This document shows, in pieces, positions 15,812-24,204 of a stretch of DNA of 53,631 nt (position 1 is its first letter; each line of letters begins with the position of its first letter). The notes beneath the pieces were generated by a model. That model was not told the origin of the DNA and searched no databases. It was given only the letters and a program-made list of their open reading frames with translations. This DNA comes from Pseudomonadota bacterium. Its GTDB lineage: Bacteria > Pseudomonadota > Gammaproteobacteria > Burkholderiales > Thiobacillaceae. The stretch is from NCBI GenBank assembly GCA_030653935.1, contig JAURYL010000040.1, forward strand, positions 1-53,631, in the 5' to 3' direction. The translations under genes and the position numbers were made by a program.

Positions 15812-17484
15812 GCTTCTTCTCCAAACAAACCGCCTTGTGCCGGGTTCGCCCCCTGGGCTTTTCTCCCCTCGTCCTGCGCGCGAGGGGCCGGGGGAGAGGG
15901 CGCAGCCATCGGCAGATTGGCCACGTTCAGGCTGTAGTCGTCATGGCCCCACTCGCAGCTGGCCAGGACCATCTTGGGGATCTTCTTCAGCGTCAAATTC
16001 GGCCAGCGTTGTGCCGCCTGGGCGGCTGTGACGCCATGAAAGGCCGCGCAGCACACCAGCAGGCTCTGCTCGCTGCCGACCTCATCGGAAAGTGCCTGCA
16101 ACTGCTCAGCGGAGAGGTTCTGCGTGGTGACGTAGATAAAGTCGCGTTCGCTGGAATGCCCGTGCTGCCACCACTGTGTCTCGGAGGGGGCGTAGGTAAA
16201 GCCTTCCAGCTTGCACAGCGCCTCGGCCAGATGCCCGGCGTTGTACTCGGGGTTGATTACGGGGTTGCCCCAGCGGTCATGGATGATCAGGCTGGGGGCG
16301 AGCTTGTAGTAGCGGAAACCGCCGCCACCCTTCCAATCAACTGCTCTGGTGATGCCGCCTTGGTCCTCGCCGTCGATGACTTTCTTGAGGCGCGGGACGA
16401 TGTGGGTATGACAGTGCTCGCCCAACTCGATCATGATCCAACGGCGGCCCATCTTGTGAGCGACTGCGCCGGTGGTGCCGGAACCGGCGAAGGAGTCGAG
16501 GACGAGGTCGTTGGGGTTGGTGGCGATGTGGATTACACCACTCAACAATTCCTCCGGTTTGGGCGTACCGAATGGCTCTTGATCTGGGTAGAGCGCCAAC
16601 ATCTCCTTTTTTGCCGTCTCGTTGTCGCCGAATGTGGCGGCATCCCACCAAGTCATCGGTACAAGTCCCGCTTGCTCGCCGAGAAACTGCTTGATGCGTG
16701 GACGACCGCTGCCGCCATTTGGGAAATAAACACGGTTTTCTGCAAGAAGTTGCTTGAACACTGGTGCTGTCGCGGCCCAGCACCGCCCCTTCGGGGGCGC
16801 ATGTATGTCGCCCGTCGGCGCGACGATTTGGTACATCTGATTCGGCCTAAATCCCTGCGCGCTAAACGGTATCGAACGCCAGGAACCCCGTGGATCACCA
16901 TCTGGGTTAGCAAAACCAACTTCATTTGACGGCAATGTGTTTCTTGCGTTTTTCCAGACCAATGCCCCCGATTTTGCATAGAGCAGCAAGTGATCGTGCG
17001 CCGAACCAATCGCCGCTCGATTCTCACGCGAGGTTCGCTTCTGCCAGACCACATTCGCCACGAAATTCGCCCGCCCAAACACCTCATCGCACAACACCTT
17101 TAGGTAATGCGCTTCGTTGTCATCAATCGTGATCCACAACGAACCATCTTCAGCCAGCAATCTGCGGATGATCTCCAGCCGGTCGCGCATCAACCCAAGC
17201 CAGATTGAATGCTCCAGCCCGTCGTCGTAGTGGGTGAAGGCGCTGCCGGTGTTGTAGGGCGGGTCGATAAATACGCATTTCACCTTGCCCGTGAACTCCT
17301 GCTCCAAGGCTTTCAATGCCAGCAGGTTGTCGCCGAAGATCAGTCGATTGTCAAAAATGTCGCCGTCTGTAACTCGATGCTTGGCGTGGTAAGACTTCTC
17401 CGGATCTTCAACCAGGATGCGCGGCTCTAGCCGGGGACGCTTTTCCTTGCCGATCCAGGTGAGTTCGAGTTTTTGTTTGCTCAT
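15808..17484 (-). CDS. Type III-like adenine-N6 DNA methyltransferase (Mod)
   Basis: This is a 558-residue beta-class N6-adenine methyltransferase. The catalytic motif DPPYNTG is at 74-80. The AdoMet motif SFAGSGTTG lies after it at 331-339, as in the beta class. The middle (about 150-320) is the variable target-recognition region. It should methylate the recognition site to protect host DNA and guide Res. The start at 17484 lies 23 bases after the DUF4276 stop, the only real gap in the operon. The C-terminal tail (about 529-552, Pro/Ala/Gln-rich) is encoded by sequence matching an intergenic palindrome family of this genome and is probably a late addition. Confidence 0.9.
   Translation of the reverse strand: MSKQKLELTWIGKEKRPRLEPRILVEDPEKSYHAKHRVTDGDIFDNRLIFGDNLLALKALEQEFTGKVKCVFIDPPYNTGSAFTHYDDGLEHSIWLGLMRDRLEIIRRLLAEDGSLWITIDDNEAHYLKVLCDEVFGRANFVANVVWQKRTSRENRAAIGSAHDHLLLYAKSGALVWKNARNTLPSNEVGFANPDGDPRGSWRSIPFSAQGFRPNQMYQIVAPTGDIHAPPKGRCWAATAPVFKQLLAENRVYFPNGGSGRPRIKQFLGEQAGLVPMTWWDAATFGDNETAKKEMLALYPDQEPFGTPKPEELLSGVIHIATNPNDLVLDSFAGSGTTGAVAHKMGRRWIMIELGEHCHTHIVPRLKKVIDGEDQGGITRAVDWKGGGGFRYYKLAPSLIIHDRWGNPVINPEYNAGHLAEALCKLEGFTYAPSETQWWQHGHSSERDFIYVTTQNLSAEQLQALSDEVGSEQSLLVCCAAFHGVTAAQAAQRWPNLTLKKIPKMVLASCEWGHDDYSLNVANLPMAAPSPPAPRAQDEGRKAQGANPAQGGLFGEEA
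15848..15906. repeat. Intergenic-type palindromic repeat inside the mod 3' end
   Basis: Read on the minus strand, this stretch contains CCCTCTCCCCCGGCCC, a short palindromic core, and GGGGAGAAAAGC. The same frame of elements (CCCTCATCCCCGGCCC ... GGGAGAAAAGC) occurs at 38,310-38,370 in a non-coding region. Here it is translated in frame as the tail PSPPAPRAQDEGRKAQ of Mod. Confidence 0.6.
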
Positions 17485-17507
17485 TACGTTCGCAAATAGG
17501 GTTGGTG

Positions 17508-18164
17508 TCAGGCCGCGATCAGTTCAAGACGGAATAGCCAGGCGTTGAAATGGGGGCAAGCCTGGCGCAGCGCATCCAGCCCGATTTCTGTGGCGATCAG
17601 CGGGCCGTGAAAGGTCTTTTTGTATTCCGGCATCCATTTCAATATCCGCTTGGAAGGCGCGGTTAGCGGATCGTCATTGATGTGCTCGGGCGATTCATGC
17701 GCCTGGCTGATCGCGGTCAGTTTGTCTACGACGTGTTGTGAGTCGGTCCACTCGCCGAATTTTTCCGGCTTGACGAATAGAAGCGCCTCGAATTCGTGGA
17801 CCATGAGGTAGGGAATGAAGTTGGGTTCGTCGATGTCTTCGGCGAGCCGTGCTTCCAGGAACTCCGCCTTTTCAGCGCCGCTGGCGTGGCGTGGAAAGCC
17901 CGCTGAACCCTGGCCGGGAAAGTCGCCTGGCAAGGCATAGAGGTCGAACAGGGTCGAAACCTGGGCCTGGCGATCCTGTTTGCACAAGCGGCTTAGTTGC
18001 GGTTTGACCTTGGCATATTGCTTGATGCCCCCTTTGTAGCCGGGGCTGGTGCTGACGATGATGGGTGTGATGAACAGCCCGCTGCGCGCGTAGTGCGGTG
18101 TGAGCAATTCCCGGACGAAGGTCTCTTCGGTCTGGCCTTCCACCAGCAAATAGAGGCGGTTCAT
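17508..18164 (-). CDS. DUF4276 TOPRIM-like protein
   Basis: This 218-residue protein is partner to the AAA ATPase gene just upstream. The N-terminal LLVEGQTEETFVREL has the TOPRIM-type strand and acidic residues; HEFEALLF and a central LFDLYALPGDFPG also match DUF4276. Such proteins are predicted metal-dependent nucleases. ATPase plus TOPRIM pairs resemble split OLD-type systems such as PARIS (AriA/AriB, where AriB is DUF4435). The chosen ATG at 18164 overlaps the ATPase stop (ATGA). A 12-residue longer frame begins inside the ATPase gene and is less likely. Nuclease activity is inferred. Confidence 0.75.
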   Translation of the reverse strand: MNRLYLLVEGQTEETFVRELLTPHYARSGLFITPIIVSTSPGYKGGIKQYAKVKPQLSRLCKQDRQAQVSTLFDLYALPGDFPGQGSAGFPRHASGAEKAEFLEARLAEDIDEPNFIPYLMVHEFEALLFVKPEKFGEWTDSQHVVDKLTAISQAHESPEHINDDPLTAPSKRILKWMPEYKKTFHGPLIATEIGLDALRQACPHFNAWLFRLELIAA

Positions 18165-19261
18165 CGTGCCGGCCTCCCACCCAGGATGTTTTTCTTCCAT
18201 AGCTCGCCCAGGCTGTATTCGGCCAGCCAGTCAGCGAGGGTGGTGGCATCCGGACGTCTGAATGTAGAAGCGCCTTTTTCCTTGTCCACGACGATCAGGT
18301 CATCCGCAGTGAATTCGTTGACCAACTCAACAGACTGGGTGGAGATAATGAGCTGATGTTTTTCCGACGCAGAGTTCATCAAAGCACCCAGAACGGCAAT
18401 CGCGTAGGGATGCAAACCCAATTCCGGCTCATCAATGAGTATCGAGGCGGGCATGAATTCCTCGGGTTGCAATAACACGGTGGCGAGGCAGATAAAGCGC
18501 AATGTTCCATCCGAAAGCGCGCTGCCGGCAAACGGCACATCATGGCCGGCCTCCGTCCATTCGAGCTGGATTTTTTCCTTGTTATCCACTGTCGGGCGCA
18601 AATGGAAGTCGCCGAAAAATGGCGCCACCAGTTGGATGGATTTGACGATGCGCTTGTAATGCGCTGGGTGATGGTTTTTCAGGCGATAAAGGAATGCCGC
18701 CAGGTTGCGGGCATCATCGCGCAGATATTCGTTGTCGTTGATTCCGTGTATCTGTTTGACCAGGGCGCTGCTGCTGGTGTCGTGGAAGTGATAGACGCGC
18801 CAGCTCCGCATGGGCGGGACGACATATTGGTAAATGTTGGTCTGCCCTTTTAGTTCTTCCACATGGGATTCGAAATGCCCGGATTGCGGCCGCCAATCAC
18901 CATGCATATTCCACCAGAGGCACTCCCGCGAAAACATCATCCGGTTGTCTTGTGTGGGTTGTAATTTGAATTTGTAGCCGTTGTTGCCGAAATACAGTTC
19001 CGCGCTCAGTTCCGCGCTTGTTTTTCGTCCAAAGTGCAGCATGGCATCCGGACCACCCGCAGTACCAACAGTGGCTTGCAGTCGCTGATCCAGTATCTTG
19101 CCGATAAGCCGGAAGAATCCAATCAAATTGGATTTTCCCGCGCCATTGGCGCCGATCAGGACATTGAGCATGCCTAATTCAATATCGCAGACCGCAATTG
19201 ACTTGTAGCCATGTAATTTCAGCCTGGAGAGCTGGTTGGGGCCGTAGATTTCTTTAATCAT
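18161..19261 (-). CDS. RecF/OLD-like AAA ATPase (AAA_15/AAA_21)
   Basis: This is a 366-residue ABC/SMC-like ATPase. Walker A is GANGAGKS (37-44), the signature-like ALSDGTLRF is at 248-256, Walker B ILIDEPE at 274-280, and the switch-like STQS at 307-310. The two halves of the ATPase site are separated by about 200 residues without a long coiled coil, as in AAA_21 defence proteins. It overlaps the upstream KilA-N gene by eight bases and the downstream DUF4276 gene by four, so the pair is made together. In known systems the ATPase senses a phage trigger and releases or activates the TOPRIM effector; that role is inferred here. Confidence 0.82.
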   Translation of the reverse strand: MIKEIYGPNQLSRLKLHGYKSIAVCDIELGMLNVLIGANGAGKSNLIGFFRLIGKILDQRLQATVGTAGGPDAMLHFGRKTSAELSAELYFGNNGYKFKLQPTQDNRMMFSRECLWWNMHGDWRPQSGHFESHVEELKGQTNIYQYVVPPMRSWRVYHFHDTSSSALVKQIHGINDNEYLRDDARNLAAFLYRLKNHHPAHYKRIVKSIQLVAPFFGDFHLRPTVDNKEKIQLEWTEAGHDVPFAGSALSDGTLRFICLATVLLQPEEFMPASILIDEPELGLHPYAIAVLGALMNSASEKHQLIISTQSVELVNEFTADDLIVVDKEKGASTFRRPDATTLADWLAEYSLGELWKKNILGGRPAR

Positions 19262-20327
19262 GGCTGTCCTCTTTGTCTGGCAAAGGGCCCCTCGGGCTAT
19301 TTTGTTTTCCCAGTCGCTTGACTGCGCTCATGCCCACCAACGAGCGCATTTGCGTAATGGCGATGGCGTTCAACTGCGTTAGGCGTTCGGGCGCGGCCAG
19401 CCCTTGATGGATGAGTACGGCGTTAATGCTTTCCAGATTCGACAGTACGACCAGTTGTTCCAGCGTGGCGGCGTCGCGCATGTTGCCTGCCTGGTCGGTG
19501 TTGGCTTCTCGCCATTGGGCGGCGGTGATGCCGAACAGGGCGACATTGAGCAAGTCCTCTTCGCTGGCGTACACCATGCCGGTTTGCGCCTTGGTCAGAC
19601 GCGGCGGGATGAGGCGCTCCTTGATGGCATCGGTGTGGATTTTGTAGTTGACCTTGGCCAGCGTGCGCTGAAAGTTCCACTCCAGCGTTTTACTTCGGGC
19701 TTCTTCTTCCTTGAGACGCTGGAATTCCCTGATCAGGTAGATTTTGAACTCTGCGCTGATCCACATTCCGAATTCAAAGGCGATGTCCTTGTGAGCGTAG
19801 GTGCCGCCGTATCGTCCCGTTGTCGCGTAAAGGCCTATGGCACGGGTCTTTTCCGTCCATTCTTTGGCGCTCAACTTGTAACTGTTCAACCTGGCCTGGC
19901 TTTTAATTGTGGCGAATTCGCCGTAATTAAAATCAGGGTTGTAGATGCGCTCCCAGATGCCGAGAAACTCCACGGTGTTTCTGTTGCGTAGCCAGTCGGA
20001 GATGAAAAAATCGCCGTCCTTGGCTTTCAGCATGTCAGTAAGGCAGATGTAGTCCTGCTCATGTCGGGTGGCAATGGCGACCTCCACCCCTTTGACGGTA
20101 ATGATGCGGTTTTTCATGACAGCCCCCCCAGCCTGGGCGCTGAGGTAGCAGGCGAAACGGGAGAGGTGGTAGTCATCCACGACCTGAACCGCACCCTTGC
20201 CGCCGGCGATCGGTTTGCCGGCGCCGGCAAAGTGATACTCGGACGGGTTTCCTGATTCGTTACAAGAGGTTATAGCCAGCCCCTCGAACGTTTGCCCGGC
20301 AATGGTGACCTCACCCTTATTGGCCAT
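19254..20327 (-). CDS. KilA-N domain protein with a DinD/Bro-like N-terminal piece
   Basis: This 357-residue protein reads as two joined parts. Residues about 1-68 include VVDDYHLSRFACYLSAQ, which resembles the DinD/Bro antirepressor motif but stops abruptly. From MKNRIITVKGVEVA (about 71) a KilA-N-type DNA-binding domain begins (YICLTDMLKAKDGDFFISDWLRNRNTVEFLG and later FEFGMWIS). The C-terminus is helical. The start at 20327 overlaps the SNF2 stop as TAATG, which supports translation of the first part. A second start at 20117 has a G-rich Shine-Dalgarno-like stretch, so two products are possible. KilA-N proteins are common in phages and also as accessory genes in restriction operons. Its role in this operon is unknown. 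Confidence 0.72.
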   Translation of the reverse strand: MANKGEVTIAGQTFEGLAITSCNESGNPSEYHFAGAGKPIAGGKGAVQVVDDYHLSRFACYLSAQAGGAVMKNRIITVKGVEVAIATRHEQDYICLTDMLKAKDGDFFISDWLRNRNTVEFLGIWERIYNPDFNYGEFATIKSQARLNSYKLSAKEWTEKTRAIGLYATTGRYGGTYAHKDIAFEFGMWISAEFKIYLIREFQRLKEEEARSKTLEWNFQRTLAKVNYKIHTDAIKERLIPPRLTKAQTGMVYASEEDLLNVALFGITAAQWREANTDQAGNMRDAATLEQLVVLSNLESINAVLIHQGLAAPERLTQLNAIAITQMRSLVGMSAVKRLGKQNSPRGPLPDKEDSHD

Positions 20328-23236
20328 TACTTCAACTCCCATTCAATGGTGAACAGCGTTTCTTCTTGGATTTGCTGCTGAAGCTGCTGCTCCAGCTCGG
20401 TGATTAGATCATTCCGCTGGGCTTCGATGTCGTCTTGCCGATTGAACAGTTCACGGCGCAGTTTGCTGCGCTTGCTCTCAAGTTCACGTTGATGCTTTTG
20501 ATGGGCGAGCTTTTCTTCCAGTGTGGGTGAGATGGCCGCCGTGCGGCGCACTTCCTTGATCTCGACATCGACCACCTTGATCTCTTGTTCCAGCCCCAAT
20601 TTCAGGTCGTCCGCCCAGGCATCCAGCTTCTCGACCTCCTGCTCGAAGTAGCCCAGATTGCGTTGGTTGATTTCGCGCAGAAGTTGCTGCTTGCGGGTTT
20701 CCATATTGGCTTCGAGAGCAGCGGCTCCGGCAATTTGTTGGGTTACGCCCTGCGGGCTAACCCAACCTACCAGGCTCGGTGAGTGCATCTGGGCAGGGAG
20801 GCGTAGCAATTTCTCCGGGTCATCTTCGGCCAGCGTCGCGCCTTCGACGGTCGTGGCCGAGGCGACAAGGTGCTGTTCCTGTTGGCCCAAGGCATCCACC
20901 GTGATCAGCTTGACGGTAAGCCATCCACTTTGGCCTCGATAGGCTTTGAGTGTGCTGACTTGGGTGCCATAGGCGTCGTAATCAAACGTGAGGCGGGCAT
21001 CCGATAGTTGCCGAGCCTTGGATCGTTGGGTGACCCACGCGGCAAGCGGGTGGCTGAGTCGGTAGAGGTGAGCTTCGCCGCTGCGCCGGGGGAGTTCGTA
21101 TCGCCCCAGGTCGATGCCTTCGAGGTCTAGGCACGGCGCCCGTTCCAGCATAAACCCCCCCTCGTCGAAGATCGCACAGTCGTTGAGTTCGGTTTGGGTG
21201 AGGTCCATCAGCATGCGCTCATAGCGGTTCAACGCCGCCCGACTGTCTTCTGCGCGTACCCGTAGCTTGTCTTGAACTTCTTCATCGAAGTTTTCCAGCA
21301 GCAATTGCCGGGTCTTGACCATGGCTTCATCGATCTCGCCAGAGAGGTCAAGTTGCAACTGCTCGAAGCTGGCCCGGATCGCTTCGGGATTGCGGCAGGT
21401 TTGGTAGATATCGGCGATACGGCGTTCGAAATCCACGCCTGAGCCAATCGCACCAAGTACCTCGTCGCTGGCGCCGAAGACGCCTTCAAACAACTGGAAT
21501 TTCTGCGCCAGCAGCTCGTAGACGCGGGCATCCGCTTCGTTGCTGCGGTCAACGAAATTCACCACGACCACATCATGTTTCTGCCCATACCGATGGCAGC
21601 GGCCGATGCGCTGCTCGATGCGTTGCGGATTCCAGGGCAGGTCGTAGTTGATGACCAGGGAGCAGAACTGTAGGTTGATGCCCTCGGCCCCTGCCTCAGT
21701 GGCGATCATGACGGTGCCACGCTCCTGAAAATGCTCAACCAAGGCAGCGCGGGTATCGGCGGTTTTAGAGCCGCTAATCTTGTCCGATCCTTCGTGTCGC
21801 TTTAGCCAGTCCTTGAAGACGGCTTGTGCGCGTGGGTCGCTGTTCGTGCCGTTGAAGAGCACGATGCCCTCGCCATAATGGGTATCCGCCAACAAGGACA
21901 GCAGGTAATCCTGAGTCTTTCTGGACTCCGTGAAGATGATGGCTTTCTTGGCTGCACCCAACCGGTCCAATTCCGCAAACGCACGTTCAAGCGCCGTCAG
22001 CAGCGCACGGCCCTTGGCGTTATCGCGGATGTTGGTGGCCAGCGATTTGAAGTGGCGAAGCTCGGCAATTTCCAAGGCGACGGCATCGCGTTCGTTCCTG
22101 TTGGACGCTTCGTTGTCGCCATCGCTTTCATTCCACTCTTCAGCAATCTCGTCGAGCGACTCATAGTCTTCATCCAACTGCTCCGCCAGCTCGGGAACGT
22201 CTGGGGCTTCATCAAGCACGCCTTGCAAGCGCTTGGCCATTGTTTCAAGGGCGCCGGCAATGGCGTGGGTTGAGGAAGCGAGTAGCTTCCAGAGCACCAG
22301 CGATATCAATTGACGCTGGCTGTCCGGTAGCGCCTTCAGGTTGGGACGACGCAGGTAGTCCGCCACGAGACTGGAAAGCTCCTTTTCCTCCGCCGAGGGT
22401 GTGAACTCTTCAACGATGGCGCGTCGCGCGGTGTAAGGCACGTACTGCTGCACTTGCCGACGCAGCGTGCGCATGCAAATCGGGGCAATTCGGGCGCGCA
22501 ATCCGGCAAATGCCTGTTCTTTATTTGGCAGACTGAATTGAGCGCGAAAGCTATCGAGATCGCCAAAGACGCGGTCATCGATCATGCTCACCAGTCCGTA
22601 GAGTTCCAGCAGCGAGTTTTGCAGCGGCGTGGCTGTCAGCAATACTTTTGAGTGAACGTGCGCCAGTGATTCTTTTAGCGTCTTGGCAATGACATTGCTG
22701 GTTTTGTAGACGTTGCGCATTCGATGCGCTTCATCCATGACCACCAGATCCCAATCGATGTCCTTGATGTCTTGGGCTTTGGATTTTGCGAATTGGTAAG
22801 AGCAGATCACTGGCTGTGAAAATTCTGGCATCAGGAACGGGTTTTTCTGCCCCTGTTTGCGGATGGCGTTGTAGTTCTTGGCCTCCAGAATCAGCGCTTG
22901 CAGACCAAACTTGTCTTGCAATTCCTGATGCCATTGCTTGCGCAAATTGGCCGGGACGATGATCAGAATGCGTCGACGGCGCTCCGCCCACCTCTGGGAA
23001 ATAACCAGCCCTGCTTCAATCGTTTTCCCGAGTCCGACTTCATCCGCGAGGATCACACCGTGCGAAAGCGGGTTCTTGCAGGCGAACAAGGCGGCTTCGA
23101 CCTGATGCGGGTTGAGGTCAACCTGGGAGTCCACGAGCGTAGACGCCAACGATTCGACGCTGTCGCTGGCCGCGCGGCGGGTCAGCAGCCATGCGTAGTA
23201 TTGGCTTTGGTATGGCGTGAGACGCTGTTGTGTCAT
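20327..23236 (-). CDS. SNF2-family helicase/translocase
   Basis: This is a 969-residue SF2 motor protein. Walker A is DEVGLGKT (65-72), motif Ia VPANLRKQW, motif II DEAH (168-171), motif III LLTATPLQNS, and motifs V-VI are NYDLPWNPQRIEQRIGRCHR. The last 150 or so residues form a charged coiled coil (EQEIKVVDVEIKEVRR, ELEQQLQQQIQEE). It resembles the SNF2 helicases of DISARM (DrmD) and of uncharacterised Mod/Res operons. It should move on duplex DNA by ATP hydrolysis; no nuclease motif was seen. ATG 23236 overlaps the HTH gene stop (TGATG). It is the largest gene of the operon. Confidence 0.85.
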   Translation of the reverse strand: MTQQRLTPYQSQYYAWLLTRRAASDSVESLASTLVDSQVDLNPHQVEAALFACKNPLSHGVILADEVGLGKTIEAGLVISQRWAERRRRILIIVPANLRKQWHQELQDKFGLQALILEAKNYNAIRKQGQKNPFLMPEFSQPVICSYQFAKSKAQDIKDIDWDLVVMDEAHRMRNVYKTSNVIAKTLKESLAHVHSKVLLTATPLQNSLLELYGLVSMIDDRVFGDLDSFRAQFSLPNKEQAFAGLRARIAPICMRTLRRQVQQYVPYTARRAIVEEFTPSAEEKELSSLVADYLRRPNLKALPDSQRQLISLVLWKLLASSTHAIAGALETMAKRLQGVLDEAPDVPELAEQLDEDYESLDEIAEEWNESDGDNEASNRNERDAVALEIAELRHFKSLATNIRDNAKGRALLTALERAFAELDRLGAAKKAIIFTESRKTQDYLLSLLADTHYGEGIVLFNGTNSDPRAQAVFKDWLKRHEGSDKISGSKTADTRAALVEHFQERGTVMIATEAGAEGINLQFCSLVINYDLPWNPQRIEQRIGRCHRYGQKHDVVVVNFVDRSNEADARVYELLAQKFQLFEGVFGASDEVLGAIGSGVDFERRIADIYQTCRNPEAIRASFEQLQLDLSGEIDEAMVKTRQLLLENFDEEVQDKLRVRAEDSRAALNRYERMLMDLTQTELNDCAIFDEGGFMLERAPCLDLEGIDLGRYELPRRSGEAHLYRLSHPLAAWVTQRSKARQLSDARLTFDYDAYGTQVSTLKAYRGQSGWLTVKLITVDALGQQEQHLVASATTVEGATLAEDDPEKLLRLPAQMHSPSLVGWVSPQGVTQQIAGAAALEANMETRKQQLLREINQRNLGYFEQEVEKLDAWADDLKLGLEQEIKVVDVEIKEVRRTAAISPTLEEKLAHQKHQRELESKRSKLRRELFNRQDDIEAQRNDLITELEQQLQQQIQEETLFTIEWELK

Positions 23237-23436
23237 CAATTCGCCCCCCGCTTTTTCTTGTTGATGCTCTCGGCAATCCAGTTATCCAGCTCTGAGCGAC
23301 GAAAACGCCACGTTCCACCGAGCTTGAATGCCGGAATCTCACCCTTCTGCGCGAGCCGATAGACCGTCCGCTTGCCCGCTTTCAGGTAGGCAGCGACTTC
23401 GTCGAGCGTAAGGATTTCGCCATCTGTGTCAGTCAT
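23236..23436 (-). CDS. Small MerR/excisionase-type HTH protein
   Basis: This 66-residue protein has the HTH_17 pattern: LTLDEVAAYLKAGKRTVYRL (about 9-28), then GEIPAFKLGGTWRFRRSELDNWI. Such proteins bind DNA as excisionases or small regulators. It is the first gene of the eight-gene operon and overlaps the SNF2 gene by one base, so it may control the operon promoter about 50 bases upstream. No integrase is present nearby, so an excisionase role has no visible partner. Confidence 0.8.
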   Translation of the reverse strand: MTDTDGEILTLDEVAAYLKAGKRTVYRLAQKGEIPAFKLGGTWRFRRSELDNWIAESINKKKRGAN

Positions 23437-23489
23437 CGTTCCGTCCGCAATGGTGGCCTACGGTGAATTCTGTTTGCCAAGTCTGACCA

Positions 23490-23518
23490 ATTCTACCGCG
23501 CCGGGCTGTAACGGTTAA
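23490..23518 (-). promoter_or_regulatory. Putative sigma-70 promoter of the defence operon
   Basis: On the minus strand TTAACC (23518-23513) and TAGAAT (23495-23490) are separated by 17 bases, giving fair -35 and -10 boxes. The predicted start lies near 23483, leaving a leader of about 47 bases before the HTH gene. The rest of the 23437-23573 spacer shows nothing else. The prediction comes from pattern alone. Confidence 0.4.
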
Positions 23519-23573
23519 ATCCATATGACGGCGCATGACAATGCTCTGACGGCGAACGGTCGTGCTTAAAATT

Positions 23574-24108
23574 CAAACCGAACTGGCCTGGACCCACGCC
23601 CAGGTGGTGCTGCGCCAGATCGACGCCGACGAGGCGGACGCGCAACTGCTTCTGTGCGCGGGCCGCCAGTTCCGCGAAGGCGATGTCCAGCACTGGTGGC
23701 AACCACGCGAAATCGCAGGACGCCATCGCCACCTACAAGGTGGAACCCTACGTCATGGCCGCCGACGTCTACGCGGTGGCCCCGCACACCGGGCGCGGCG
23801 GCTGGACCTGGTACACCGGCTCGGCCGGCTGGATGTACCGACTCATCGTCGAATCCCTGCTCGGCCTCAGGCTGGAAGTGGACCGGCTGCATGTCACCCC
23901 CTGCCTGCCGTCACACTGGCCCGGTTTCAAGGTTCACTACCGCTATCGGGAGACGGTCTACCACATCACCATCACGCAAACGCATGCCGGAAATGCGGGG
24001 AAGATTGCCGTGGTCGTCGATGGCATCGAGCAGGAACGGCAGGAGATTCCTCTGGTGGATGACCATCAGGAACATACGGTGGAGGTGGCCGTGTTTGCGA
24101 GGTCGTAG
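23574..24108 (+). pseudogene. Mosaic relic of a second ndvB gene
   Basis: The segment is built from three separated pieces of an ndvB-like gene. Bases 23574-23640 match ndvB around 8617-8683. Bases about 23640-23701 match around 10350-10411. Bases about 23701-24090 match around 11253-11640. The match is nearly identical, with scattered synonymous differences. The first junction keeps the frame; the second shifts it. The third piece is still open to a stop at 24108, but its last ten or so codons differ from ndvB. No start or catalytic regions remain, so it is a decayed paralogue. It sits just upstream of the defence operon promoter, giving the island direct repeats of the ndvB 3' end. Confidence 0.85.
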
Positions 24109-24204
24109 TCAGTCACGCTGAAGCGGAGATAGTGATGAAATGGACGGATTTTTTCGTCAGGCGAGGGGATGCAATGAAGCGTGCTTATCGGGTTAACACA
24201 CACC

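Noticed and set aside
19254..20327. KilA-N protein as evidence of a prophage
   Set aside because: No capsid, terminase, tail, integrase or lysis gene lies nearby; KilA-N genes also occur within restriction operons.
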